A stretch of 64,000 nt of DNA from positions 1 to 64,000 of the forward strand of contig NZ_AQXQ01000010.1 in assembly GCF_000376865.1 (NCBI RefSeq), read 5' to 3'. Position numbers and translations under genes: made by a program. Below the pieces are notes generated by a model, which saw nothing but the letters and a program-made list of their open reading frames with translations, made no database searches and was not told where the DNA came from. This document shows positions 39,886-46,444 of this stretch, piece by piece. Within the stretch, counting starts at the first letter, position 1. Each line of letters starts with the position of its first letter. Source of the DNA: Thioalkalivibrio sp. ALJ7 (lineage in GTDB: Bacteria; Pseudomonadota; Gammaproteobacteria; Ectothiorhodospirales; Ectothiorhodospiraceae).

Positions 39886-40741
39886 TTAGGTCCACGCATA
39901 ACTAGAGGTTTCCGGGTGGTGTAGCTGCCGGTATTCGACCGGCGTGAGATCCCCCAGCGAGTCGTGGGGGATGGTTTCGTTGTAGTCCTGCAGCCACTGC
40001 TCGGTGTGTTCCCAGACTTCGGTCAGCGTTCGGAAGACGTAGAGGTCCAGGACCCCTCGGCGGTAGCTGCCGTTGAACCGTTCGATGAACCCGTTCTGCA
40101 TGGGCTTGCCCGGCTGGATGAAGCTCAGTTCCACGCCCCGCTGCTCGGCTCAGTCGGCGATCGCGGCCGAGACGAACTCGGGACCATTGTCGAGGCGGAG
40201 TTGCTGGGGATAGCCCCGCCAGGCCGCAATACGCTCCAGCACCCGGATCACACGGGGTGCGGGCAGATTCAGATCGATCTCCACCGCCAGCGCTTCCCGG
40301 TTGAAGTCATCTACGACGTTGAAGGTGCGAAAGCGCCGTCCGTCCCACAGCGCATCCGACATAAAGTCCGCTGACCAGCACGCGTTCGGAGCTTCGGTCG
40401 ATGCCAGAGGTCGTGGCTCCCGTGGTGGTAAGCGGCGCTTACCCTTGCGCCGCAGGTTCAGCTTCAGGGCGCAGTACACGCGCCAGACCCGCTTGTGGTT
40501 CCAGGGCAGGCCCCGACGCCGGATCAGCTTGAACAGCTTGCCAAAGCCCCGCTCCGGATAGCGTTCCACCAGCTCCTGCAGTAGTGCGATCACCGCATCG
40601 TCCCGGTCCGGTTGCTTGCGATACCGCACCACCGATCGCGCAACCCCGGCCGCCTGACAGGCCCGGCGCTGACTCAGCCCATGCTCCTGCGTCAACGCAG
40701 TGACCACGCAGCGCTTCTCGTCCGGGCTCAGAGCTTTTTTG
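39886..40741 (-). pseudogene. IS407-group transposase OrfB with in-frame stop
   Basis: The DDE domain is recognisable: WSADFMSDALWDGRRFR, LRLDNGPEFVSAA and [18 protein letters not shown]. An in-frame TGA at 40150-40152 lies between VSAAIAD and [10 protein letters not shown]. Related transposases have DWAEQ here, so TGG most likely mutated to TGA. OrfB would normally be made by -1 slippage on the A-AAA-AAG site at 40735-40741. The stop falls between the second Asp and the Glu of the catalytic triad, so the product should be inactive. Confidence 0.85.
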
Positions 40742-40994
40742 TGATGACGTCCTTCAGGGCCGTGTTCTCCAGGGCCAGCTCGGCATACATCCGCTTGAGC
40801 CGGTTGTTCTCGTCCTCCAGCTCCTTCAGCCGTCGGACGTCGGCTGCCTCCATGCCGCCGTACTTCGACTTCCACTGGTAGTAGGTTGCTTCCGAGACCC
40901 CGACCTCCCGACAGACGTCCTTCACCTTCCGGCCGCCTTCGACCTGCTTCAGCGTCTGAACAATCTGGCTTTCCGTAAACCGACTCTTGCGCAT
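40728..40994 (-). CDS. IS407-group transposase OrfA
   Basis: This intact 88-residue protein begins MRKSRFTESQIVQTLKQVEG, the standard IS407-group OrfA opening. A helix-turn-helix (VKDVCREVGVSEATYYQWK) and a leucine-zipper coiled coil (RLKELEDENNRLKRMYAEL) follow. Its last codons overlap orfB at the slippery site. It may still bind the IS ends although its partner is broken. Confidence 0.88.
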   Translation of the reverse strand: MRKSRFTESQIVQTLKQVEGGRKVKDVCREVGVSEATYYQWKSKYGGMEAADVRRLKELEDENNRLKRMYAELALENTALKDVITKKL

Positions 40995-41128
40995 CTCGGC
41001 CTCCTTGGGCTCTAGTGTGCCCGGAGACCTCCAGTTTTCAATGGACCGAATTTACGGGAAGGCGACAGCTGGCCTCCTGCAAGAGAGCGCTTTGCTATAC
41101 TTGTATAGCACTGTCTGGAGGAACATAC

Positions 41129-41353
41129 ATGTTGGCTTTGCGTTTGCCTGAAGATGTCGAGAAGCGCCTGGCCGCCTTGGCGAAAGCGACCGGGCGCAGC
41201 AAGAGCTTCTATGCGCGCGAAGCGATCGTGCAGCATCTTGAGGATCTCGAAGACATCTATTTGGCTGAGCAGCGCCTGATTGACCACCGCAAGGGAAGCG
41301 GAGAAACGGTCTCCATGGATGAGATGAGGCGTCGACTTGAGCTGGACGATTGA
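41129..41353 (+). CDS. RelB/CopG-like ribbon-helix-helix antitoxin
   Basis: This 74-residue protein begins MLALRLPEDVEKRLAALAKA, a ribbon-helix-helix domain. It continues TGRSKSFYAREAIVQHLEDL and has a C-terminal acidic tail for toxin binding. GGAGG lies 8 bases before the ATG. The last 17 bases overlap the start of a frameshifted RelE gene. It starts 58 bases after the right target duplication of the IS407-group element, so its promoter is probably contained in that short gap. Confidence 0.82.
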   Translation: MLALRLPEDVEKRLAALAKATGRSKSFYAREAIVQHLEDLEDIYLAEQRLIDHRKGSGETVSMDEMRRRLELDD

Positions 41354-41599
41354 GTTCGAAAACCCGTAGAGAAAGAACTGCGAGCGCTCGATAAGCAGGC
41401 AGCGAACCGCATTCTGAAATATCTGGCCGAGCGGGTTGCGCCTGCGGATGATCCTCGTCGTCTAGTCAAGGCGCTCTCGGGGGGCGAGTATTGGCGATAT
41501 CGAGTGGGGCCCTACCGTGTGCTGGCCACAATTGAAGACGATGCGCTGCGGATACTCGTCGTCCGGGTGGCGCACCGGAACCATGGATACCGTCAGTAG
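41337..41599 (+). pseudogene. relE: RelE/ParE-family toxin, frameshifted
   Basis: The frame beginning at the TTG at 41337 reads SWTIEFE, then hits a stop (AAC CCG TAG). Adding one A in the run at 41359-41362 restores KPVEKELRALDKQAANRIL and continues through LSGGEYWRYRVGPYRVL to RVAHRNHGYRQ, stopping at 41597-41599, for 87 residues in all. The conserved RelE core R-Y-R-V-G-x-Y-R and the terminal H-R are present. So this toxin differs from an intact gene by one base. Decay or a homopolymer base-call error are the two explanations. Confidence 0.8.
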
Positions 41600-41658
41600 C
41601 GCGTTGGCCCTTGGTGCGAATCTCGGCTAGCTTCGTTTCCCCTCCAAATGAACATTGG

Positions 41659-41685
41659 GTGATTGGCCAGGGGCTGGCCCCCTAC
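41659..41685 (+). repeat. REP family B unit before the sugar transferase gene
   Basis: GTGATTGGCCAGGGGCTGGC followed by CCCCTAC. Because this repeat is open in the frame of the next gene it creates a false N-terminal extension from a GTG at 41655. Confidence 0.75.
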
Positions 41686-41717
41686 GGGGGGTTGTTGGTT
41701 GGGATGTGGGAGGCGTT

Positions 41718-42269
41718 TTGATTCGGATTCTGGATGTGGTGCTGGCGTTGGTGGGGCTGGTGGTGGCCGCGCCGGTGATGGCGGTGTTGTGGGTGCTGGG
41801 CTGGCTGGAGTCGCGTTCGCCGCTGTTCCGGCAGGAGCGGATAGGGCGGCATCAGCGGCCGTTTGTGCTGGTCAAGTTTCGGACGATGCGGCCGGATACT
41901 GCGTCGGTGGCGACGCATCTGGCGGAGTCTTCCTCGGTGACGCGGCTGGGGGGCTTTCTGCGCAAGACCAAGCTGGATGAGTTGCCGCAGCTTTGGAATG
42001 TGCTGAAGGGGGAGATGAGCCTGGTGGGGCCGCGGCCCTGCCTGGTGAGTCAGGTGGAGTTGATCGCGGCGCGCGAGGCGCGCGGAGTGTTTGCGGTGCG
42101 CCCCGGCATCACCGGGCTGGCGCAGGTGAACGGGATCGATATGTCGGACCCGGAGAGGCTGGCCGAGGTCGATGCGAAGATGATTGGGTCGCTGACGCTT
42201 GTGGGTTACTTCCGGTATCTGGTGCTGACGGTGACCGGAAAGGGTTCAGGAGATCGGATCCGACCGTAG
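41718..42269 (+). CDS. Undecaprenyl-phosphate sugar phosphotransferase (small WcaJ/PglC type)
   Basis: This 183-residue monotopic phosphoglycosyltransferase has an N-terminal re-entrant membrane helix (residues about 3-27, ILDVVLALVGLVVAAPVMAV). The catalytic core has RQERIGRHQRPFVLVKFRTM, then [20 protein letters not shown] with the DE pair, and SLVGPRPCL. It transfers a sugar-1-phosphate, plausibly QuiNAc/FucNAc-1-P, to undecaprenyl phosphate to start the glycan. The TTG at 41718 follows GGGAGG and removes a REP-derived extension. A truncated copy lies at 44123. Confidence 0.9.
   Translation: MIRILDVVLALVGLVVAAPVMAVLWVLGWLESRSPLFRQERIGRHQRPFVLVKFRTMRPDTASVATHLAESSSVTRLGGFLRKTKLDELPQLWNVLKGEMSLVGPRPCLVSQVELIAAREARGVFAVRPGITGLAQVNGIDMSDPERLAEVDAKMIGSLTLVGYFRYLVLTVTGKGSGDRIRP
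41876..42267 (+). repeat. Direct repeat, copy 1 (3' part of sugar transferase gene)
   Basis: The last about 390 bases of the intact gene recur at 44147-44545 with long identical blocks, for example the stretch from AAGCTGGATGAGTTGCCGCA through GTGGAGTTGATCGCGGCGCG. The two copies bracket the inverted methyltransferase/ATP-grasp pair. Confidence 0.9.
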
Positions 42270-42312
42270 AGTGTGAAGGTGCCAGATCGGCGTTATTGGG
42301 GCTCGGTCGGGT

Positions 42313-43257
42313 TCAGGGGAGTTGGCGCTGTAGGGCGTCCCTGTACAGCTTGCGCCAGCCTGATACTGACCGTCGGAAGAAGTGACTGTTGCTTAGATTC
42401 CACTGCCGGGCGAGGGGCGAGCTCTTGCTAGTTCCAAGGGTACCGGGAAAGTGCCCCGCCTGGTTATAGAGCGTCAACTCTCCAAACCAAAGGCGTTGGC
42501 CATCCCAGAGAAAGTCGACCCGTACATGGTCGAACTCCTGTCCGAGTTTTCGGGCGATTGCTAGCGCTTGGTTGATGTCCACCGGCAAGAACAGGGTGGG
42601 CGAGGGTGGGGCGACGGCAGCTCGCTCCTCGCTTCGAATGGGTGCTCCTGAATCGTCGAAATACCAGACGTTGGCCCGCATGTCCTGAAACCGTCCGCTG
42701 ATGTGAATGAGGCGCTCCACTCTTTCACCAAAGGTGTAGATCTTGAGTTCGTCCGGTCCGCCTGTGTCGGGTGCAATCATCTCTTCGAGAAATAGCTGGC
42801 GAGGGATACCCAGGTACCCCCATTCATAATGCTTGCGGCCGTGCGTTTGCAACATCCATTGGTGGCCCAGCTGCTCGATCTCAGCCCGGTTATGGTTGCC
42901 TTTTCGAACCATGTGGTTGGTCCCGCAGCCATGGTTTGCTTTGAATACGGTGTCGCCCCGAAGAAGGGTGTCCGGTATGTCACACGGATCGGTACCCGTC
43001 CAGCGTACCGAAGCGATCGAGAGCCCAGGGACGCGGGCCGCTACCCACTCCTTGCTCGCGAGTTTGTCGCTGACGATTACAAATCGGGGATCATGATCGA
43101 ATATCTTGCGCCAGAAGAACTTGTCGTTTCCGGTGACGGGGCAGCCGGCACAAGGGAGACGACGCGTGCGGCGTAGGGTGCGCAATGTGATGGGGAGATA
43201 CCGAATCCAGCACCAAAGGGTAACCGCCGCCAGCAGTGCCCGGTCCAGGTATTTCAC
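42313..43257 (-). CDS. TupA-like ATP-grasp protein of polysaccharide modification
   Basis: This 314-residue protein carries the ATP-grasp TupA-like pattern: SDKLASKEWVAARVPGLSIA, then TVFKANHGCGTNHMVRKGN, a central FLEEMIAPDTGGPDELKIYT and the end HVRVDFLWDGQRLWFGELTL with acidic metal ligands. Such enzymes form amide or ester bonds using ATP, for example linking amino acids to uronic-acid glycans in teichuronopeptide. UDP-glucuronate from ugd could provide the acceptor. GTG 43257 overlaps the upstream stop as GTGA; an ATG at 43308 would extend it by 17 residues. The gene is opposite to its flanking genes. Confidence 0.8.
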   Translation of the reverse strand: MKYLDRALLAAVTLWCWIRYLPITLRTLRRTRRLPCAGCPVTGNDKFFWRKIFDHDPRFVIVSDKLASKEWVAARVPGLSIASVRWTGTDPCDIPDTLLRGDTVFKANHGCGTNHMVRKGNHNRAEIEQLGHQWMLQTHGRKHYEWGYLGIPRQLFLEEMIAPDTGGPDELKIYTFGERVERLIHISGRFQDMRANVWYFDDSGAPIRSEERAAVAPPSPTLFLPVDINQALAIARKLGQEFDHVRVDFLWDGQRLWFGELTLYNQAGHFPGTLGTSKSSPLARQWNLSNSHFFRRSVSGWRKLYRDALQRQLP

Positions 43258-44021
43258 GCGGAACTCGGATCTAAGGGCTTGGTACCTGAAGCATAGGCGA
43301 GAGACCATGGCATGTAGGCGCCACCGGGCGATTCGTAGGCTTCCAAGTGGTCGACAATGAGCCCCATGACGTCCGATGGTGGCAGCCGAACCATGCCGAA
43401 CAACTGATGAACAAAACGAGCCAGAGAGGGCAAGTCGGGGCACTGCCAAGTGATACGCTCTTCGGTCTCGAATGTGTTCAGGAATTTGGCTTGGACTAGG
43501 TGGTTGCGCAATTCACCGAGGGCGAAGAAGACACCGCGGTGGCCAGTCTCGGTCCAACGATCCACGGGTCCGTTCAAGAACGCTGCAGCGGCTGATCCTG
43601 TTCGAACATCGGCGACAACGATCTGCCCGCCGGGTCGCAGCACCCGCCAGGCTTCGTTGAAGAAGCCGCGACGTTCTGAAGAAGAAAGGTGATGGAGTCC
43701 CGCCAGGCTCGCAACCTTGTCAACGCTTTGATCCGGAAGAGGTATATCCCAGATTGGGGAGATGATCGTCGTATGGTTTTCTTCGAGAGGTGACGCAAAC
43801 TCGGACGAGGGTTCTACGCACACCACTTCAGCGCCCTGGGTCTTCAACCGGTCGGCAACGTACCCACCCCCCGCTGGGGCATCCACGATCGTTTCCCCTG
43901 GAAGGGGCGACAGCCTTTTTAGTAGCTCGGCAAGCTCCTGATTACGGGCATTAGGGAACTCTGCCATCGCGTTGTTGTACGAGCGGCCCCGCTGGTCGAA
44001 TGTGTCGATATACGTTGTCAC
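43254..44021 (-). CDS. Class I SAM-dependent methyltransferase
   Basis: This 255-residue protein has motif I ETIVDAPAGGGYVADRLK (residues about 44-61), the acidic motif AEVVCVEPSSEF, motif IV DQSVDKVASLAGLHHLS and the post-motif RVLRPGGQIVVADV. This is the Methyltransf_11 arrangement of small-molecule or sugar methyltransferases. It is coupled to the ATP-grasp gene downstream by a 4-base overlap, so the two act together, possibly adding a methylated or amide-linked decoration to the glycan. The acceptor is unknown. Confidence 0.85.
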   Translation of the reverse strand: MTTYIDTFDQRGRSYNNAMAEFPNARNQELAELLKRLSPLPGETIVDAPAGGGYVADRLKTQGAEVVCVEPSSEFASPLEENHTTIISPIWDIPLPDQSVDKVASLAGLHHLSSSERRGFFNEAWRVLRPGGQIVVADVRTGSAAAAFLNGPVDRWTETGHRGVFFALGELRNHLVQAKFLNTFETEERITWQCPDLPSLARFVHQLFGMVRLPPSDVMGLIVDHLEAYESPGGAYMPWSLAYASGTKPLDPSSA

Positions 44022-44122
44022 AGCGGACGATGATAAGTGCGTTCAGTCTCCAAGCGAAAGGGGTCTATCTGGTTCCAACGTGCGGTTGAAACAGTCCATG
44101 TCCGCGGTGCCAGGCGACTCCT

Positions 44123-44548
44123 GTGGAAAGGCATCAGTTTTTGCTGGTGAAGTTTCGGACGATGCGGCCGGATACGGCGTCGGTGGCGACGCATCTGGCG
44201 CAGGCCTCGTCGATTACGCGCCTAGGCCGTTTCTTGCGTCGTACGAAGCTGGATGAGTTGCCGCAGCTTTGGAATGTGCTGAAGGGGGAGATGAGCCTGG
44301 TGGGGCCGCGGCCCTGCCTGGTGAGTCAGGTGGAGTTGATCGCGGCGCGGGAGGCGCGCGGGGTGTTTGCGGTGCGCCCCGGCATTACCGGGCTGGCACA
44401 GGTGAACGGGATCGATATGTCGGACCCGGAGCGGTTGGCGAAGATGGATTCGGAGATGATCGGTTCTTTAAACCTCCGGGACTATTTCCGGTATCTGGTG
44501 CTCACGGTGACCGGAAAGGGTTCAGGAGATCGGATCCGACCGTCGTAA
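44123..44548 (+). pseudogene. Truncated second copy of the sugar phosphotransferase gene
   Basis: The reading frame starts inside the catalytic core ([20 protein letters not shown]) and continues in frame to GSGDRIRPS, matching the gene at 41718 closely. The membrane helix and the first part of the core are missing. Upstream bases 44095-44122 still resemble the corresponding part of copy 1 but drift quickly. Without the re-entrant helix the protein should not function. It is probably a by-product of the event that placed the inverted gene pair between the copies. Confidence 0.8.
44147..44545 (+). repeat. Direct repeat, copy 2
   Basis: Second copy of the 3' part of the sugar transferase gene. 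Divergence is concentrated near CTGGCGCAGGCCTCGTCGAT and TTTAAACCTCCGGGACTA, with identical sequence in between, a mosaic suggestive of gene conversion. Confidence 0.88.
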
Positions 44549-44579
44549 TAACCAGGATCGGACTATTGGGTTCTGTTTT

Positions 44580-44656
44580 GTAGGAGCCTGCTTGCAGGCG
44601 AAGGTTGGGGTCGAATCGGGCGCTGGCGGGAGCTTCGCCTGCGAGCAGGCTCCCAC
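44580..44656 (+). repeat. REP family A inverted pair
   Basis: GTAGGAGCCTGCTTGCAGGC and the inverted GCCTGCGAGCAGGCTCCCAC lie after the truncated transferase. A family B unit (ATCGGCCAGGGGCTGGCCTC) follows at 44721-44742. Confidence 0.87.
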
Positions 44657-44900
44657 GAGTCCGGGAATGCTTGATGTGGGCGGCCCAGCCATTTGGCTGG
44701 CGTGCCTGCTCCGGTCTTCCATCGGCCAGGGGCTGGCCTCCTGCAGTGTGCTGTGCGCTTCGCATTACGGCGTGGCTGGTTCTGGGGTTATCGCCGGGAT
44801 GCGGAATTTTGTGTGAGGGGCTTGTCAGTGGCCAGAAATTGGTAGGGTGATGGGCGAATACAGGTCGGCAGGGTCGGCGCTACCGTTGAGGGGTTGCAAT

Positions 44901-45030
44901 CGACCGTTCGCATAAATTTTGGCGATAAGGGTGGATTCCTCTACTTTATGTGCTAGTTTTTGTCGCGGGGGACAAGGACGTCCCCTGAAAGGGCCACTTG
45001 GGCATGGACGCCAGGGTGGCCCTTTCTCTT
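44901..45030 (+). ncRNA. Candidate small RNA element, copy 1
   Basis: The element starts at CGACCGTT. It contains a perfect 6-bp hairpin GGGGAC-AAGGAC-GTCCCC (44968-44985) with GGA in the loop. After 2 bases it ends in a 10-bp stem AAAGGGCCAC/GTGGCCCTTT plus a pyrimidine-rich tail, an intrinsic-terminator shape. A second element with the same parts and spacing lies at 45347-45476. Hairpins with A-x-GGA loops resemble CsrA/RsmA sites. No convincing promoter was found, so transcription is inferred. Confidence 0.45.
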
Positions 45031-45346
45031 TGTGGGGCAGGTTCCAGCCAGTGTCAGCCGATCCGCTTATCTGTAAGACGTGTAACAGTGGATGTCCGGC
45101 GTTCGAGGGCCTCGCTGACATCGTCCTTGTCATCCCGGCCGTCGAGAAGCGGAGAGCCTGGGTTTCCTGTTTGCCCCGGCGCTAGTTGTGCCGCGCAGGG
45201 AAAATCATGAATAGCGGTTTCGCCGATGCTGGGAGGGCGTTCTAGTCGATGTGCTGTCCAGGACCGAAGGCTCAGTGGTGCTGGGCCTTGGGTAACCGAG
45301 AGGTTTTTATTTATTCCATGCTCTTGCTACCGCTTAGCGGTCCAAT

Positions 45347-45476
45347 TCGACCGTTGAGTAATCAGATTTGCGATTCGCTGGAAATCGGCAGCATGTTTGA
45401 TATGTTGCGTGTGGGGGCAGGGACGCCCCCGGAAGGGCCGCTCATGGAATGGATTCCAAGCGGCCCTTTCTTTTTT
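45347..45476 (+). ncRNA. Candidate small RNA element, copy 2
   Basis: CGACCGTT is followed 65 bases later by the hairpin GGGGGC-AGGGAC-GCCCCC (45413-45430) and, after 2 bases, the stem AAGGGCCGCT/AGCGGCCCTT with a nested TGGAAT/ATTCCA stem and a TTTCTTTTTT tail. Part order and spacing equal copy 1, but the stem sequences differ in a pairing-preserving way, which argues that the structure is under selection. Confidence 0.45.
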
Positions 45477-45576
45477 GGCGTGCCCTTTCAGCCACAAGTG
45501 GGTGTCGCAGAGGATCAGGAAAGTGGGTGATCCGGAAGGCTGGTGCAGAACGCTCGAAAGGTTGGGCGGGGTCTTA

Positions 45577-45999
45577 TTACAGCAGCGTCGCATTCACGCC
45601 CATGGGTTCTGCAGCGGCCACGAGCGTCTCGTCGAGTGAGCAAAGTGCCACGCCGTGGTTGTACGCAATGGCCAAGTGAAGAGCGTCGCCAGCGCGCAAG
45701 CCGGAGGCATGATCGTCGGCGAAGTGGGCAGCGGTGTGGTAATCGATAGACGAGATCGGCAGGGTCGAGAGTGACGATTCCCGCAACGCCGCAAATGCGC
45801 CAAGCACGTTCGCCCGTTCCCGGGGTGTCAGGATTTCCATTCGAACCTTCATGGACAAGGCTGCGGAGAAATCCGTAAGCACCCAGTGACTGATGCATAG
45901 CGCATCGGCGTCTTGTGCCGCCAGCCAATCTTGTACCTCTTCGGTACGGGGCGCGCGAGTGAGCGCCGTGACCAGGATGCTAGTGTCCAGATAGCGCAT
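45577..45999 (-). CDS. PIN-domain toxin (VapC family)
   Basis: This 140-residue PIN protein opens MRYLDTSILVTALTRAPRTE with the first catalytic Asp (D5). Further acidic residues lie in VLTDFSAALSMK, LRAGDALHLAIA and LCSLDETLVAAA. It would cleave a structured RNA. Its ATG overlaps the stop of the Phd-type antitoxin gene by one base, so the two form a coupled module. It appears intact, unlike the HicA and RelE toxins in this window. Confidence 0.87.
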   Translation of the reverse strand: MRYLDTSILVTALTRAPRTEEVQDWLAAQDADALCISHWVLTDFSAALSMKVRMEILTPRERANVLGAFAALRESSLSTLPISSIDYHTAAHFADDHASGLRAGDALHLAIAYNHGVALCSLDETLVAAAEPMGVNATLL

Positions 46000-46241
46000 C
46001 AGTAGCGTGCATCGTCGCGGATCTGTTGCTCGATGGTCTCGTTGGAACCGTGTTGCTGGGCATCGGTGACTGCGCGGAGCGCATTCGCATCAATGGGTTT
46101 TTTAGGCGCCGTCGCGCTGGAAAGGCGCACGACGGCCTTGCCTCGCTTGGTGATGAGGATGGATTCCCCGGCCGCAGCGCGTTCCGCCAGCTCGCTCAGG
46201 TGGGCTTTGGCGTTCGCCAGGCTAACCGTCGGCTCGGGCAT
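45999..46241 (-). CDS. Phd/YefM-family antitoxin
   Basis: This 80-residue protein begins MPEPTVSLANAKAHLSELAE, then AAGESILITKRGKAVVRLSS, the standard Phd/YefM DNA-binding fold. A disordered, charged C-terminus (QQHGSNETIEQQIRDDARY) would bind the PIN toxin encoded directly downstream. It likely represses the module. A GGAGCGC stretch precedes the ATG. Confidence 0.87.
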   Translation of the reverse strand: MPEPTVSLANAKAHLSELAERAAAGESILITKRGKAVVRLSSATAPKKPIDANALRAVTDAQQHGSNETIEQQIRDDARY

Positions 46242-46375
46242 TTCGTGCGCTCCTGACCATGTAGATGGTCATATCATAGCGTGGCGACAACCGTCGCGGA
46301 AATGGGGTGGCGCGAGGGAAGGGGATGCAGACGCGGGGCTTGCGCCCGATTGCGTCGGCGAATTTGGGCTTGTGA

Positions 46376-46405
46376 CAACAAAAACCCCGGCACGAGGCCG
46401 GGGTT
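46376..46405 (-). terminator. Intrinsic terminator of the 46445-47290 gene
   Basis: On the minus strand AACCCCGGCCTCGTGCCGGGGTT forms a strong hairpin followed by TTTTGTTG. It lies 40 bases after the stop codon of the membrane protein gene. Confidence 0.75.
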
Positions 46406-46415
46406 CAAGAAGGAG

Positions 46416-46432
46416 AAAATAAATCTGTCCCC
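46416..46432 (+). repeat. AAATAAATCTGTCCCC repeat, copy 1
   Basis: AAAATAAATCTGTCCCC lies beside a GC-rich terminator hairpin. Further copies occur at 47502-47519 and 47756-47776, each again next to a CCCCGGC/GCCGGGG hairpin. Confidence 0.7.
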
Positions 46433-46444
46433 GTTTGCTTCTTT

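Larger units (their letters stand above)
39870..41067 (-). mobile_element. IS3-family (IS407 group) insertion sequence with 4-bp target duplication, inactivated
   Basis: The element is 1198 bp and starts TGTCCACTTCCCC. The complement of its right end is TGTCGCCTTCCCG, and both ends share GGTCCA, AACT, GAGGT and TCCGGG in register. It is flanked by GCTG (39866-39869 and 41068-41071), the 4-bp duplication expected for the IS407 group. Removing the element and one GCTG restores GATCGGCCAAGGGGCTGGCC, a REP family B unit, so the IS landed in a REP. Confidence 0.88.

Noticed and set aside
44147-44548. A second functional sugar transferase.
   Set aside because: The copy lacks the membrane helix and the first part of the catalytic core, so it is treated as a truncated duplicate.
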